From Pantoea rwandensis (GTDB taxonomy: Bacteria; Pseudomonadota; Gammaproteobacteria; Enterobacterales; Enterobacteriaceae): DNA of 64,000 nucleotides. The position numbers and the translations under genes are program-made. The stretch covers positions 124,001 through 188,000 of the forward strand of contig NZ_MLFR01000002.1 of assembly GCF_002095475.1 (NCBI RefSeq). Direction: 5' to 3'. Below the pieces are notes generated by a model, which ran no database searches, was not told where the DNA came from, and saw only the letters and a list, made by a program, of their open reading frames with translations. Below, piece after piece: positions 1 through 8,155 of the stretch. How positions within the stretch are numbered: position 1 is the stretch's first letter; every line of letters starts with the position of its first letter.

Positions 1-944
1 TCACCAAATACACTTCGTAGCAACTCACACTGCTTAGACTCTTGCTCTTCATCAGAAACATTATCCAAGGTTTTCAAAAGAGCGTTAAGCTTGTTTCGAA
101 ACTGGGTACCTGTTGCAACACTACTGCAGTGGAAAATGTCCCTGTTAGGGCTTACTGGAAGCGCGACGTTGACTCTATATCTGTCCAACTCAACGAGAGT
201 GAAATAACTACGATAGTTGAGAATGTGATTAATGGTCTCTCTCAGCGCAGTTAGATCATCAGGAAAACCTTCATCGTTAATCGAAGACTTAAAGGACTCC
301 TTAACCATTACAGCAATCCCAATTGAGTGAATTTTGCGACGTACATCATCGCCAAAAGTGAAGTTTCTCCAGCGCTTGAGGTATCTGACAGTACGCCGAT
401 ACTGGTTATGCTTATTCGAGCCATATGCTTCATCAGAAGCATAATCATTGACCCAATCGATCAGCTCACGCGGTGAGGCTCTAGCCCACTCACGATTCTC
501 CTCATCTGAATGTCTCTTGCCAACGGCTAATTCGTACTGTCCATTGTCGTACTTGCGGTAAATTGGGATATCGATATGAAGATGTTCAGCCTTGTAATCA
601 GCAGTTACACAAGGTTTTTTGATTTTGGCATTTTTAAAACCCCGTTGTTCAAGCACTTCCAGAACTGCAAGCTTGGGTGTTATTGGGTTTTCAGGCGCTA
701 ACTCCGCTTCAATAACAATGGCACGGTCAATGTCAAAATCCTGCCCTTTTTCCCGGATACCAGTGAAGGTTGCCAAAGACCCTTGAATGAAATCCTCAAT
801 GACCGGATATCCATCCTCTTTGAATCGGTTAACGATATCAGTTGTAATGCTGTCATCCTTGAGGCGGGCCGTTGTGTACTCTAGGTCCTTCCTGCCTAAC
901 TTAATAGCATCATGAAAATTCTTAAATTTGTTTTGAAGACTCAT
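1..944 (-). CDS. CD-NTase-like (SMODS/DncV-like) nucleotidyltransferase, C-terminus cut by window edge
   Basis: The frame is open from an ATG preceded by GGGG about six bases upstream to the left edge of the window (314 codons, no stop), so the C-terminus is missing. The protein carries the nucleotidyltransferase signature of cyclic-oligonucleotide synthases: a GS motif (residues 55-56), a QDFDID acidic motif (68-73) and a third aspartate in HIDIP (about residue 125). Family members make cyclic di- or oligonucleotide second messengers that switch on a CBASS anti-phage effector in the cytoplasm. Because the gene points left, its effector and Cap2/Cap3 partners, if present, lie outside the window. 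A MNT-type nucleotidyltransferase is the main alternative. The spacing of GS to the acidic motif favours CD-NTase. The fold call rests on motifs read by eye. Confidence 0.68.
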   Translation of the reverse strand, partial: MSLQNKFKNFHDAIKLGRKDLEYTTARLKDDSITTDIVNRFKEDGYPVIEDFIQGSLATFTGIREKGQDFDIDRAIVIEAELAPENPITPKLAVLEVLEQRGFKNAKIKKPCVTADYKAEHLHIDIPIYRKYDNGQYELAVGKRHSDEENREWARASPRELIDWVNDYASDEAYGSNKHNQYRRTVRYLKRWRNFTFGDDVRRKIHSIGIAVMVKESFKSSINDEGFPDDLTALRETINHILNYRSYFTLVELDRYRVNVALPVSPNRDIFHCSSVATGTQFRNKLNALLKTLDNVSDEEQESKQCELLRSVFG

Positions 945-1126
945 ACTTACCCCGCATTTGTTGTGAACAAAATCTGAACTGGGGCCGTTTCGCTTTATTT
1001 CAAGTGCACAACTATTAAAAATAAGCCAGTTCTGATTGACGTAGGTGGTTGTGGGCGGCATTTGTGTCATTTAACGGCTTCTCATCAATGAAAAAACGTA
1101 ATGGGAGAGTGGTGAAAGAGTAGGCC

Positions 1127-1330
1127 ATGGCCGGCTGGGGAATCATTCTGCGTTCAGAGTGGGACGTTACGCCCCAAATTAATGATGGGGCGTTGGTCAG
1201 AGTACTGACTGACTACCGGTTACCGAATGCTGATATCGTGGCCCTCACTGGTGAAACGGCGTCAACCCGCTCACCGCGAACAGAGAATTTTATCAATATG
1301 CTGCGTGAAGCCCTTTCATCCCGTCCATGA
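1127..1330 (+). pseudogene. LysR-family regulator, C-terminal fragment
   Basis: The 67 residues match the end of a LysR effector domain, with the typical GWGIILRSEWDV, LVRVLTDYRLP and ENFINMLREAL blocks. A stop codon lies just upstream in the same frame and no helix-turn-helix part is present nearby, so only the last fifth of the gene survives. It converges with the ornithine cyclodeaminase remnant. Both probably come from one lost catabolic locus. Confidence 0.6.
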
Positions 1331-1344
1331 GATGGCCGTTGACA

Positions 1345-1866
1345 TCAGTTTTCAGAATTTCCTCTATGCGCATTCAGAATACACCGGCTAATGTCGAGAT
1401 CCTGGATAGATAACCCGGAGCTGTCGAAAATGGTGACAACCATTTCTGAAACGCGACCCTGCACTTTGCCGGTTATTGCGCTGCCGATTGCAGTAAGCTT
1501 TGCATTTTTATGCGCATGCTGAAACTAACCTATCACCCGAGCCTGCGAGGGCAGCTCATAGAAAAGCCGCGCAGAACTGAACAGATCAAGGGGTAATTTC
1601 TGTTTCCCAACCGCATACGTGCCCATATTCACCACATATGTCCCGGGGCGTACCCATTCCGCGCGGAAAGTGGGGTGCGCGCAGGGGTAGCCGTAACAAT
1701 GATATCCGCAATCTTGCAGGCATATTCAGCGTCGCTAATGCGCACGTCAAGACCACTTTCACGAAGCTACTGAGCCATTTTTTCAGCTCGCCTGGCATCT
1801 CGCCCTACAAACAGCACGGTTTTGATCGGACGGTTAGGATCGCATAAATGATCCAATGGCAAAAGG
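1345..1866 (-). pseudogene. Ornithine cyclodeaminase/mu-crystallin family, decayed C-terminal half
   Basis: Read on the minus strand, the DNA still spells pieces of this NAD(P)-dependent family. A dinucleotide-binding stretch (KTVLFVGRDARRAEKMAQ) is followed by ADIIVTATPARTPL, then DLFSSARLFYELPSQARV, then the tail VTIFDSSGLSIQDL ending in TGA. Two in-frame stops and at least one frameshift interrupt it, and the N-terminal half is absent. Family members act on ornithine or cyclic imino acids, but this copy cannot make a working enzyme. Confidence 0.65.
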
Positions 1867-2543
1867 ATGCTGACGACGGGGTTTACTGATAAAAGTATAA
1901 TTAATTAAGGTTAAAAATTTTAAGTTTCAATTGGTGGCTTTGCCGGGGGGCAGGGATTTCCAACTTCCGATATTCCTTATTATATGAAGTTATAGTATTA
2001 GTAGTGGTAAGTGCTTTTTTAAAGGACGAATAAAAATATTTTTTTAAATATACAACAGTTATGAAACTGGTGTGTTATTGATCAATAAATAATAAAAATG
2101 GTGCGTCTCTGCTTGAATTCTGCGTCAGTTCGCGGGGTAAAGTGCCCAGAATTTAAATCTCAGTTGTCGGGCGGGTGAGAACATGTTTTCGCGCGTCTGT
2201 CCAGCGAAAACCACAGGAATAAATCGATCCGCCCCGGAACCTCTGCGAATCGGTTTTCCGGCTATTCTCCCGTATGCGGAAAATAACTTGGACAGCCATA
2301 ATTAAAAAGCATGGTGACCGGCGACGTTTAAGGCATGAAAACTTACGTAACCCGCTGACGTAAAAAGATTAAGCGCGGAAAAAGGCGGGGCACGGCGCGT
2401 ACTAGGCTCTCTAGGCTGTATGCCTAGTAACGCTGAGAAATAAATGGGGTACCAGATACAGTAGTTGATTCGAAGCTAAATTAGGTTAACAGTATCTGAA
2501 CTTATGCATTTCAACTGAAGTCGGCTTCTGGACAAGGATCCAT
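1867..2543. other. 677 bases without a recognisable gene
   Basis: The first part is AT-rich and the second mixed. No convincing reading frame was seen. The only structure noted is the inverted repeat listed separately, near the start of the FRG-domain gene, which must have its promoter somewhere in this stretch. Confidence 0.5.
2400..2429. repeat. Inverted repeat TACTAGGC-N14-GCCTAGTA
   Basis: Two perfect 8-base arms surround a 14-base centre that holds a further CTAGGC copy. It lies about 115 bases upstream of the FRG-domain gene. It could be an operator for the FRG-kinase pair or a recombination scar. No T-run follows, so it does not look like a terminator. Confidence 0.35.
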
Positions 2544-3904
2544 ATGTTCAATCTGATTGTTGCACACGAATCTTACGAATTCTTTCAGCTTGACCGGGGT
2601 ATTGGACGATTTCCGGTATCCCGCGTCTTTGAATCCACACCTGAAGAAATCAGAAAAAGCCTGCTTCCTCTCAGGGAGCAATCTTATAAGTTTCTGGAAA
2701 GCCTTCCGGTTATTTTCATGACAGAACCAGAAAATGAAGAGGGTGGAGAAAGTGACAAAGAGTTTTCTTTGGTGCGTTATGCCGAACTTCGTGAGTTAAA
2801 AATACAAAAAGTGAACAGGGAGACTTACATTGAGTTTAACTTTCAAATAATTAAAGACCTGGGCCACTGCACATTGCATCATGAAAAAGTGTATTCAGAT
2901 ATTCTCGGGCTAGGTACTTTTGGACTTCACCGTACTCACTGGGCTGTAAAGAATTCAACCGCAGAAAGTTTTTTAAAAATAATTGGGATTGAATATATTT
3001 TACCTGATAGCACAGAAAGTAAACCAGCTCAGCTGGACATGCATAAAACAGACGATGGAAAGCCTATTACGGATGTAAATACTTATCTGGATAAAATACT
3101 AAAGCATCCTTTTGACAATGACGAGGAAATATTTTACAGGGGGCACTCTGATCACAGGTACGAACTGGCACCTTCGTTATACCGTAAAACCTGCCAGGGA
3201 AACTTTCGTTATCGGCAGTTTGAGTCTGAGATGATCAATGAACTCCTTACCGTGCAGCCCACAGAATTTATGAGTGACAGATATATGCTTGATAAACTTG
3301 TGCGTATGCAACATTACGGACTTCCAACGAGATTGTTGGATATTACAACAAATCCTCTGGTAGCATTATATTTTGCCTGCTCTACGATCAAAGAGGAGAA
3401 AGGGGAGGAAGTTGACGGGAACGTCATCATAATGACAACCCGTAAAAGTCATATTAAGTTTTTTGATTCCGATACAGTCAGTTGTATAGCTAATCTCTCT
3501 CGCCTTCCTGAAGGCGTAAAAAAAACCTGGATTACGGGCAGGCCAGAGAAGCGTTCAACAAATCAGAACCCTGCGCACAACTTCTTCACCTTATTAAAGA
3601 TGAAAAGTCTTACTTTCAACATCTTATTGAACCGGCCGATCTCCAGCGCCTCATCGTTGTTAAAGGAAGAATGTCGAATCCGCGAATCAATTCTCAGTCT
3701 GGGGCCTTTTTAATCTTTGGCGAGGATGCTGTGCTTCCTGAAACCGGCCTGAGTGAGATAAAAATAAGAAAACTTCGCATAAGTAATAAAGGAAAGTTGA
3801 TGGAACAGCTGGCAAGATTTGGAATAACGGAAAGTACAGTCTATCCTGGCATAGAAAAAGCTGCCGGGGAGATCGCTAAAAAATATGACAAAAGCAAAAA
3901 ATAA
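2544..3904 (+). CDS. FRG-domain protein, reading frame interrupted by one base in an A8 tract
   Basis: The ATG has AAGGA six bases upstream. The FRG domain is clear: FYRGH at residues 197-201 and QHYGLPTRLLDIT at 256-268, followed by NPLVALYFAC. The first 165 residues form a separate N-terminal region that I cannot name. The frame then runs through eight A residues (3518-3525) and leaves the family sequence, ending after 389 residues. Reading one base further back at this tract restores a continuous protein (NLDYGQAREAF onward, including IVVKGRMSNPRIN) to the stop at 3904, about 453 residues. FRG proteins are often found beside defence genes, but their biochemical role is poorly known. The protein kinase gene starts 19 bases downstream, so the two are probably cotranscribed. 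Confidence 0.75.
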
Positions 3905-3922
3905 CTTAAAATGGAGGGTGAT

Positions 3923-5605
3923 ATGATTTGGGCTAATAATGTAGATTTTAAAAATAACTGGATCAAGGAAAATGAAATTGGTGGAGGAGGTCAGGGCGAG
4001 GCGTGGAAAGTATCCAGTAAAAAGGATGGCAGATTTGCATTTCTGAAAATAATTAAATCAAAAAAAGATAAAGAGCGACGCGCAAGGTTTTTCAGGGAGG
4101 CGACTATTTATGACACAATGGATTCAGATAAGATACCAAAATTAATTGAGAGTAACGCACATCAGCATAATGATATGTCTTTTACTCCCTATATTGTCAC
4201 AGAATTTATTACGGGTGACACGCTCGATAAATGGTGCGAGAAAAATCCTCATACTGACCTTTCGTTAGCCATAGGCATCACAAACGGCATTGCTGAGGTC
4301 GTCAGTCAGTGTCACAAATCTGGCATCGTTCATCGGGATATCAAACCTCAAAATATCATATTAAAAGATGAAAATCCTCTGAAACCCTGTCTTCTGGACT
4401 TTGGGCTAAACTATCATGAAATGACTGAATTGAATTTCAGCACATTGGACCAGCAAGAAGTAGGCAACCGATTCCTGAGATTACCGGAATTAGCAGCAGG
4501 AAGCCTTAACAAGCAGGACCCTCGATCAGACATTTCATTCACTGCAGGCATACTTTTTTACTTGATAACCGGTAACCATCCGGACCTTCTTATGGATGAT
4601 GATGGAGCAATGCCTCATCAACGTAAAAAATTTGCATCCTCGTTCAGTGCCATTCCCGCCCAGCAGAGAACTAAACTTCTTTCCTTTTTTGATAACTGCT
4701 TTAGCTACAGAACCGAAAACCGGTATAAAGACACTGAAATTTTCATCAACCGTTTAAACCAGATTTTACAATCAGAGGATATATCTATGTCAGAGGAGGA
4801 TGATTATGAAAAGATTAATCAGCTCTTATCAGAACCCTCCGAATCATTCCGGACGCAAAAATTCACTGCACTAGAGGGTGCTTTTAATAAAGTCAGGGAC
4901 GTTCTGCACTCAATGGCTTCCAGAATGCCTCACTTAATATTATCACCGAGAAGTCCTGAATACGATGACAACAGTTGTACAGCAAAGTGCACATGGAAGA
5001 AAAAAGGAGCAGATGATGCCTTCGTGATGACAATTGTTAAAATAGCATTAACAGGCAGTGAATTTGTTTTTTCCATTTCAGGAAATGAAATATACAGGAC
5101 AGAATTCAAGAATCCTGTATGGGATCAGGAATTTGAAAACGCGATTAGTAAAAACATTCTTCCAAAAATAATATCTGCACTGAACAATCCCTACCTCCAC
5201 ATTCCTGAACTTGAATACTTTCAGGAAATCCAGCCATTCACTCAATTTTCTGACGCAAAGCATGAAGCCGAGAGCAGGAATAAAAAAATAATCACGTTTG
5301 TTTATGATAACAGTAAAAAAAACAGGGGCGATCTGAATAGAGTCCTGATGTACTTTCTGCAAAATGCCAAGACCCGGGAACTAATGAATGAAAACTTCAC
5401 CACAGCTTTAGTGCCGATTGAGGATTTTTCAAATTACTCACAATGTCTTGAAGCAGAATCTATGGAAACGGCTCGATGGGTATTACTGGATCGAAGCCTT
5501 AACTTTATAGATCAGAAGGTTATTTACGCCAATTCTGAAGAAGCAGAAAAAATTATGGAAAATTTGACGCATAAGTTCAAGGAGCCATTTTTTTCTGAAG
5601 ACTGA
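3923..5605 (+). CDS. Serine/threonine protein kinase-like protein
   Basis: A Hanks-type kinase domain fills the first 290 residues. Counting from the upstream in-frame ATG at 3911, the glycine loop GGGGQG is at 24-29, the ATP-anchoring lysine in FLKII at 46, the catalytic loop HRDIKPQN at 141-148 and DFG at 163-165. I prefer the ATG at 3923 because GGAGGG lies directly in front of it. There is no membrane segment, unlike PASTA kinases, so it should be cytoplasmic. Residues after about 310 are a separate region. The last 105 or so residues have an alternating strand-helix pattern like a thioredoxin fold but lack a CxxC. It follows the FRG gene closely and probably acts with it. Its substrate is unknown. 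Confidence 0.85.
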   Translation: MIWANNVDFKNNWIKENEIGGGGQGEAWKVSSKKDGRFAFLKIIKSKKDKERRARFFREATIYDTMDSDKIPKLIESNAHQHNDMSFTPYIVTEFITGDTLDKWCEKNPHTDLSLAIGITNGIAEVVSQCHKSGIVHRDIKPQNIILKDENPLKPCLLDFGLNYHEMTELNFSTLDQQEVGNRFLRLPELAAGSLNKQDPRSDISFTAGILFYLITGNHPDLLMDDDGAMPHQRKKFASSFSAIPAQQRTKLLSFFDNCFSYRTENRYKDTEIFINRLNQILQSEDISMSEEDDYEKINQLLSEPSESFRTQKFTALEGAFNKVRDVLHSMASRMPHLILSPRSPEYDDNSCTAKCTWKKKGADDAFVMTIVKIALTGSEFVFSISGNEIYRTEFKNPVWDQEFENAISKNILPKIISALNNPYLHIPELEYFQEIQPFTQFSDAKHEAESRNKKIITFVYDNSKKNRGDLNRVLMYFLQNAKTRELMNENFTTALVPIEDFSNYSQCLEAESMETARWVLLDRSLNFIDQKVIYANSEEAEKIMENLTHKFKEPFFSED

Positions 5606-5677
5606 TACCTTGTTTCATTAAAGACTATAGTACGGCACTGGCAGTTAACAGGTAGAAGAAAAACGACACAAACGGAT

Positions 5678-5695
5678 GGTGCGCGGAAGCGCACC
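5678..5695. terminator. Hairpin GGTGCGC-GGAA-GCGCACC after the kinase gene
   Basis: A perfect 7-bp stem with a four-base loop lies 73 bases after the kinase stop. A T-rich stretch follows only after some 15 bases on either strand, so it may be a weak terminator for the FRG-kinase unit. Confidence 0.4.
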
Positions 5696-5710
5696 TCTTA
5701 AACTTCAGGC

Positions 5711-6017
5711 TTAATCTTTTTTATAGGGCATTGAACTAAACCGTTCTGGTCTGAAACTAGCAAGCATAATGTGCTTCACGCCTAAGCGCATTTCCTCAGC
5801 AATCCTCTCGCCCAAGATAAGTCCCAACTGCAATCATCACACTGGCTTTCCCCGCGTCCTCGATGATCTCTCCATCCAGTGCTATAAAGCCCCATACTAG
5901 ATGTTCGATAAGATGCGGTAGGCTGACCCAACCTTCTTCCGGATTAGAAATGGCTGTATGGGGAAGGCTCGCCTTGTTAACCTGCACATCTACGCGACCC
6001 ACCTTACCTGATTTCAT
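5711..6017 (-). pseudogene. Unrecognised short frame with probable frameshift, downstream of the GntR gene
   Basis: The frame starts inside the last codons of the GntR gene and stays open for 73 residues. Near 5805-5815 the coding look switches to another frame (LGERIAEEMRLGVKHIML, then FRPERF and KKD) that ends in TAA. The two parts joined would give about 100 residues. I do not recognise the family. It could equally be non-coding. Confidence 0.25.
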
Positions 6018-6774
6018 TCACATACATAAAATGCTCGGTACTGAATCGATGATGCGCCAAAATCACCGGTATCGCGCTTTGGTCGAAAGAGACCTCATCA
6101 ATCACCATCACCGCATGAGGTAAGGTCAATTCCAGCAGGGCGGCATCCTCACTGTTCGCCAGTGCAGCGGTAATTTGCTCCCGAACTGCCGCTACGCGAA
6201 CGTCATAGTGTTCAAACAGAAAACGATACAGTAAGGGCGGCAACTGCTCGGCGGCGGGGAAGTCGGGTAAACGAGCAGCGGGCAGCACCAGGGTCTCATG
6301 CATCGCGGCAAAGCCTTTCACCCGACGCAGACGTTTAAGGCGTATCACCTCATCCCCCGTCGCAATCTGCAATTTTTCTGCTTCCAGCGCACTCGCCTGG
6401 CTCACCTGATAATCCAGCAGCCTGGTTTCTGAATGAAGCAAACCACCGGTTTTGTCATGCAGACGGAAATACTGGAAGAAGTGACTTAAATTGTGCAGCG
6501 GTGCCCAGCCGGTCACCACCGTGCCGGTTTTGCGACGGCGCATCAACATTCCTTCCGTCGTCAGCGCGGCCAGCGCTTTTCGCACCGTGCCTACCGAGAC
6601 ACCAAACTTTGCCGCCAGGCTGTTTTCACTCGGCAAAATGGTGCCTGCTGGCAACTCACCCTGCAGGATGGACTCGCTGATATGGCGTTTCACCACTTCA
6701 TACAACGGCGCGCCTTCTCCCTCGCTTAAACGGGAGAATTGGGGCGTGTCGTCTGCGTCATAGTTTTTTTGCAT
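6004..6774 (-). CDS. GntR-family (HutC type, UTRA domain) transcriptional regulator
   Basis: The N-terminal winged helix is clear (PLYEVVKRHISESILQG, ILPSENSLAAKFGVSVGTVRKAL), followed by a UTRA-type ligand domain to the C-terminus, as in HutC and related repressors. The usual start in this family lies a short way before the PLYE block, so I choose the internal ATG (MQKNYD). The longer ATG frame at 6813 would overlap the operator region. The gene faces the peptide/amide utilisation operon, and a TCTATA-N5-TATAGA palindrome lies between them. It very probably represses that operon and itself, with an operon substrate or product as inducer. Confidence 0.88.
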   Translation of the reverse strand: MQKNYDADDTPQFSRLSEGEGAPLYEVVKRHISESILQGELPAGTILPSENSLAAKFGVSVGTVRKALAALTTEGMLMRRRKTGTVVTGWAPLHNLSHFFQYFRLHDKTGGLLHSETRLLDYQVSQASALEAEKLQIATGDEVIRLKRLRRVKGFAAMHETLVLPAARLPDFPAAEQLPPLLYRFLFEHYDVRVAAVREQITAALANSEDAALLELTLPHAVMVIDEVSFDQSAIPVILAHHRFSTEHFMYVNEIR

Positions 6775-6815
6775 GTTTCTGATTACCGATTGACCTGCAT
6801 CCTTGAATTGCATTA

Positions 6816-6832
6816 TCTATAAACTATATAGA
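6816..6832. promoter_or_regulatory. Candidate GntR operator TCTATA-N5-TATAGA
   Basis: A perfect 6-base inverted repeat with a five-base centre sits in the 79-base gap between the divergent GntR gene and the first gene of the operon. Its position would block both promoters. HutC-type repressors bind AT-rich palindromes of this size. Confidence 0.5.
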
Positions 6833-6853
6833 AATACAACAGACGATAACCCT

Positions 6854-8134
6854 ATGTTGCAGAATTCTCGCCTTAACAGTGCGTTAGAGAAAATTGCGGA
6901 TGACTCCGCACAGATAACTGACGATATGCAGCGCATGCTGGCGGTGGATACCTGCTTTCCACCGGGTAATGGCTATGCACAATTTGCCGACCTGATGACG
7001 CAGTTGTTAACGCCAATGCGCTTCAGCTTTGAGCGCGTTTCAGTGCCGGAAGATCTTTGGCAAGCGCCCGATGGCAGCGCCTACGGCGAGCGAGTGAATT
7101 TGCTGGCAACGCTTAACTGTGGCGCAGCCGAAAACTGCAATCTCTACTTTCACACCGATACGGTGCCTGCGGGGGATGGCTGGCGATTTCCTCCGCTGGC
7201 ACTCACTGTGGCAGAGGGCAAACTGTTTGGGCGTGGGGCGGCGGACATGAAAGGGACGATCGTGGCGGCGATGGCGGCGATTCGTGCGGCACAGGTCTGC
7301 AATCTGCCGCTGCGTTTCAATCCGGTCTTTCTGCTGTGTACCGATGAAGAGGGTGGGTTGTATCCCGGCATTCGTTACCTCGCCGAACAGCAGCGGTTCG
7401 CCGGGCATCTGTTGAGCTTCAACGGTGGCGCGGTGCCGCGCATCTGGGCAGGCTGCTTTGGCAGTATCGATCTCAAAATCATTATCACCGGGCGTTCCGC
7501 GCATTCCGGCGATCCGCTGCACGGTATCAACGCCATCGAAGCGGCACTGCCGCTGATGAACGCACTCTATCAACTGAAAGGCCAAGTGGAACAGCGTGCC
7601 TCGGCAATGCCTGCGCCACCGCATTACCAGGGCAAACCGCTGACCTCACTGTTGACGCTGGCTGCCGCACAGGGTGGCAGCAAAGGCTCGACCATCCCCG
7701 AACGTTTTGAACTGCTGATCAATCGACGCTATGCCCCCGAAGAGGCGTTTGACGATGTCTGGCAGGAGTTGACCCACTGCATCCATCAAGCGATGCAAGG
7801 CAGCCCTGCGCTGGATGTCAGCGTGCAAATGATTGGTCATCTGGCCCCGGTGGCCAATCCTGATGGTCCGCACTGGCCACGCTGGCAGGCCGCGCTGAGT
7901 CGGGGATTTGGTTTCAAAGCGAAGGAGTTTAAACCCTGGGGATCCTCAACCAGTTCGGATATGGGTTGGGTTCAGCAGGCCGGTATGCAGGAAATTTTAC
8001 TGGGCGGTTTAGCCCGCCCCGACAACCGCATTCATGCCGCCGATGAGTACACAACGATGGCAGATGTTATCGCACTTTCGCAGTCCATTCTGGCGTATCT
8101 CGCCGATGAGTTTCAGCCAACCCAGGGTATTTAA
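6854..8134 (+). CDS. M20-family metallohydrolase (ArgE/DapE-like)
   Basis: It belongs to the zinc amidohydrolases that cleave peptide or N-acyl amino acid bonds in the cytoplasm. The metal ligands expected for the family are visible: HTDT with the following GDGW, GRGAADMKG with its bridging aspartate, and TDEEGG with the catalytic and ligand glutamates. HSGDP marks the dimerisation domain. The chosen ATG (MLQNSRL) gives 426 residues. An upstream in-frame ATG would start inside the operator region. It is the first gene of the operon and precedes the ABC substrate-binding protein by 21 bases. It probably degrades the imported compound. Confidence 0.85.
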   Translation: MLQNSRLNSALEKIADDSAQITDDMQRMLAVDTCFPPGNGYAQFADLMTQLLTPMRFSFERVSVPEDLWQAPDGSAYGERVNLLATLNCGAAENCNLYFHTDTVPAGDGWRFPPLALTVAEGKLFGRGAADMKGTIVAAMAAIRAAQVCNLPLRFNPVFLLCTDEEGGLYPGIRYLAEQQRFAGHLLSFNGGAVPRIWAGCFGSIDLKIIITGRSAHSGDPLHGINAIEAALPLMNALYQLKGQVEQRASAMPAPPHYQGKPLTSLLTLAAAQGGSKGSTIPERFELLINRRYAPEEAFDDVWQELTHCIHQAMQGSPALDVSVQMIGHLAPVANPDGPHWPRWQAALSRGFGFKAKEFKPWGSSTSSDMGWVQQAGMQEILLGGLARPDNRIHAADEYTTMADVIALSQSILAYLADEFQPTQGI

Positions 8135-8155
8135 CAAACTAACGAGGAAGAGAAG

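Noticed and set aside
42..254. Plus-strand frame of 70 codons
   Set aside because: It lies opposite the CD-NTase-like gene and has no ribosome site; a shadow.
6803..6853. Upstream ATG starts for the first M20 gene (and similar long starts at 13116 and 38336)
   Set aside because: They fall in an operator region or inside the preceding gene and add sequence unlike the family; the downstream ATG fits better.
7040..7624. Long minus-strand frame of 194 codons
   Set aside because: It is the antisense of the M20 gene in GC-rich DNA and has no protein-like pattern.
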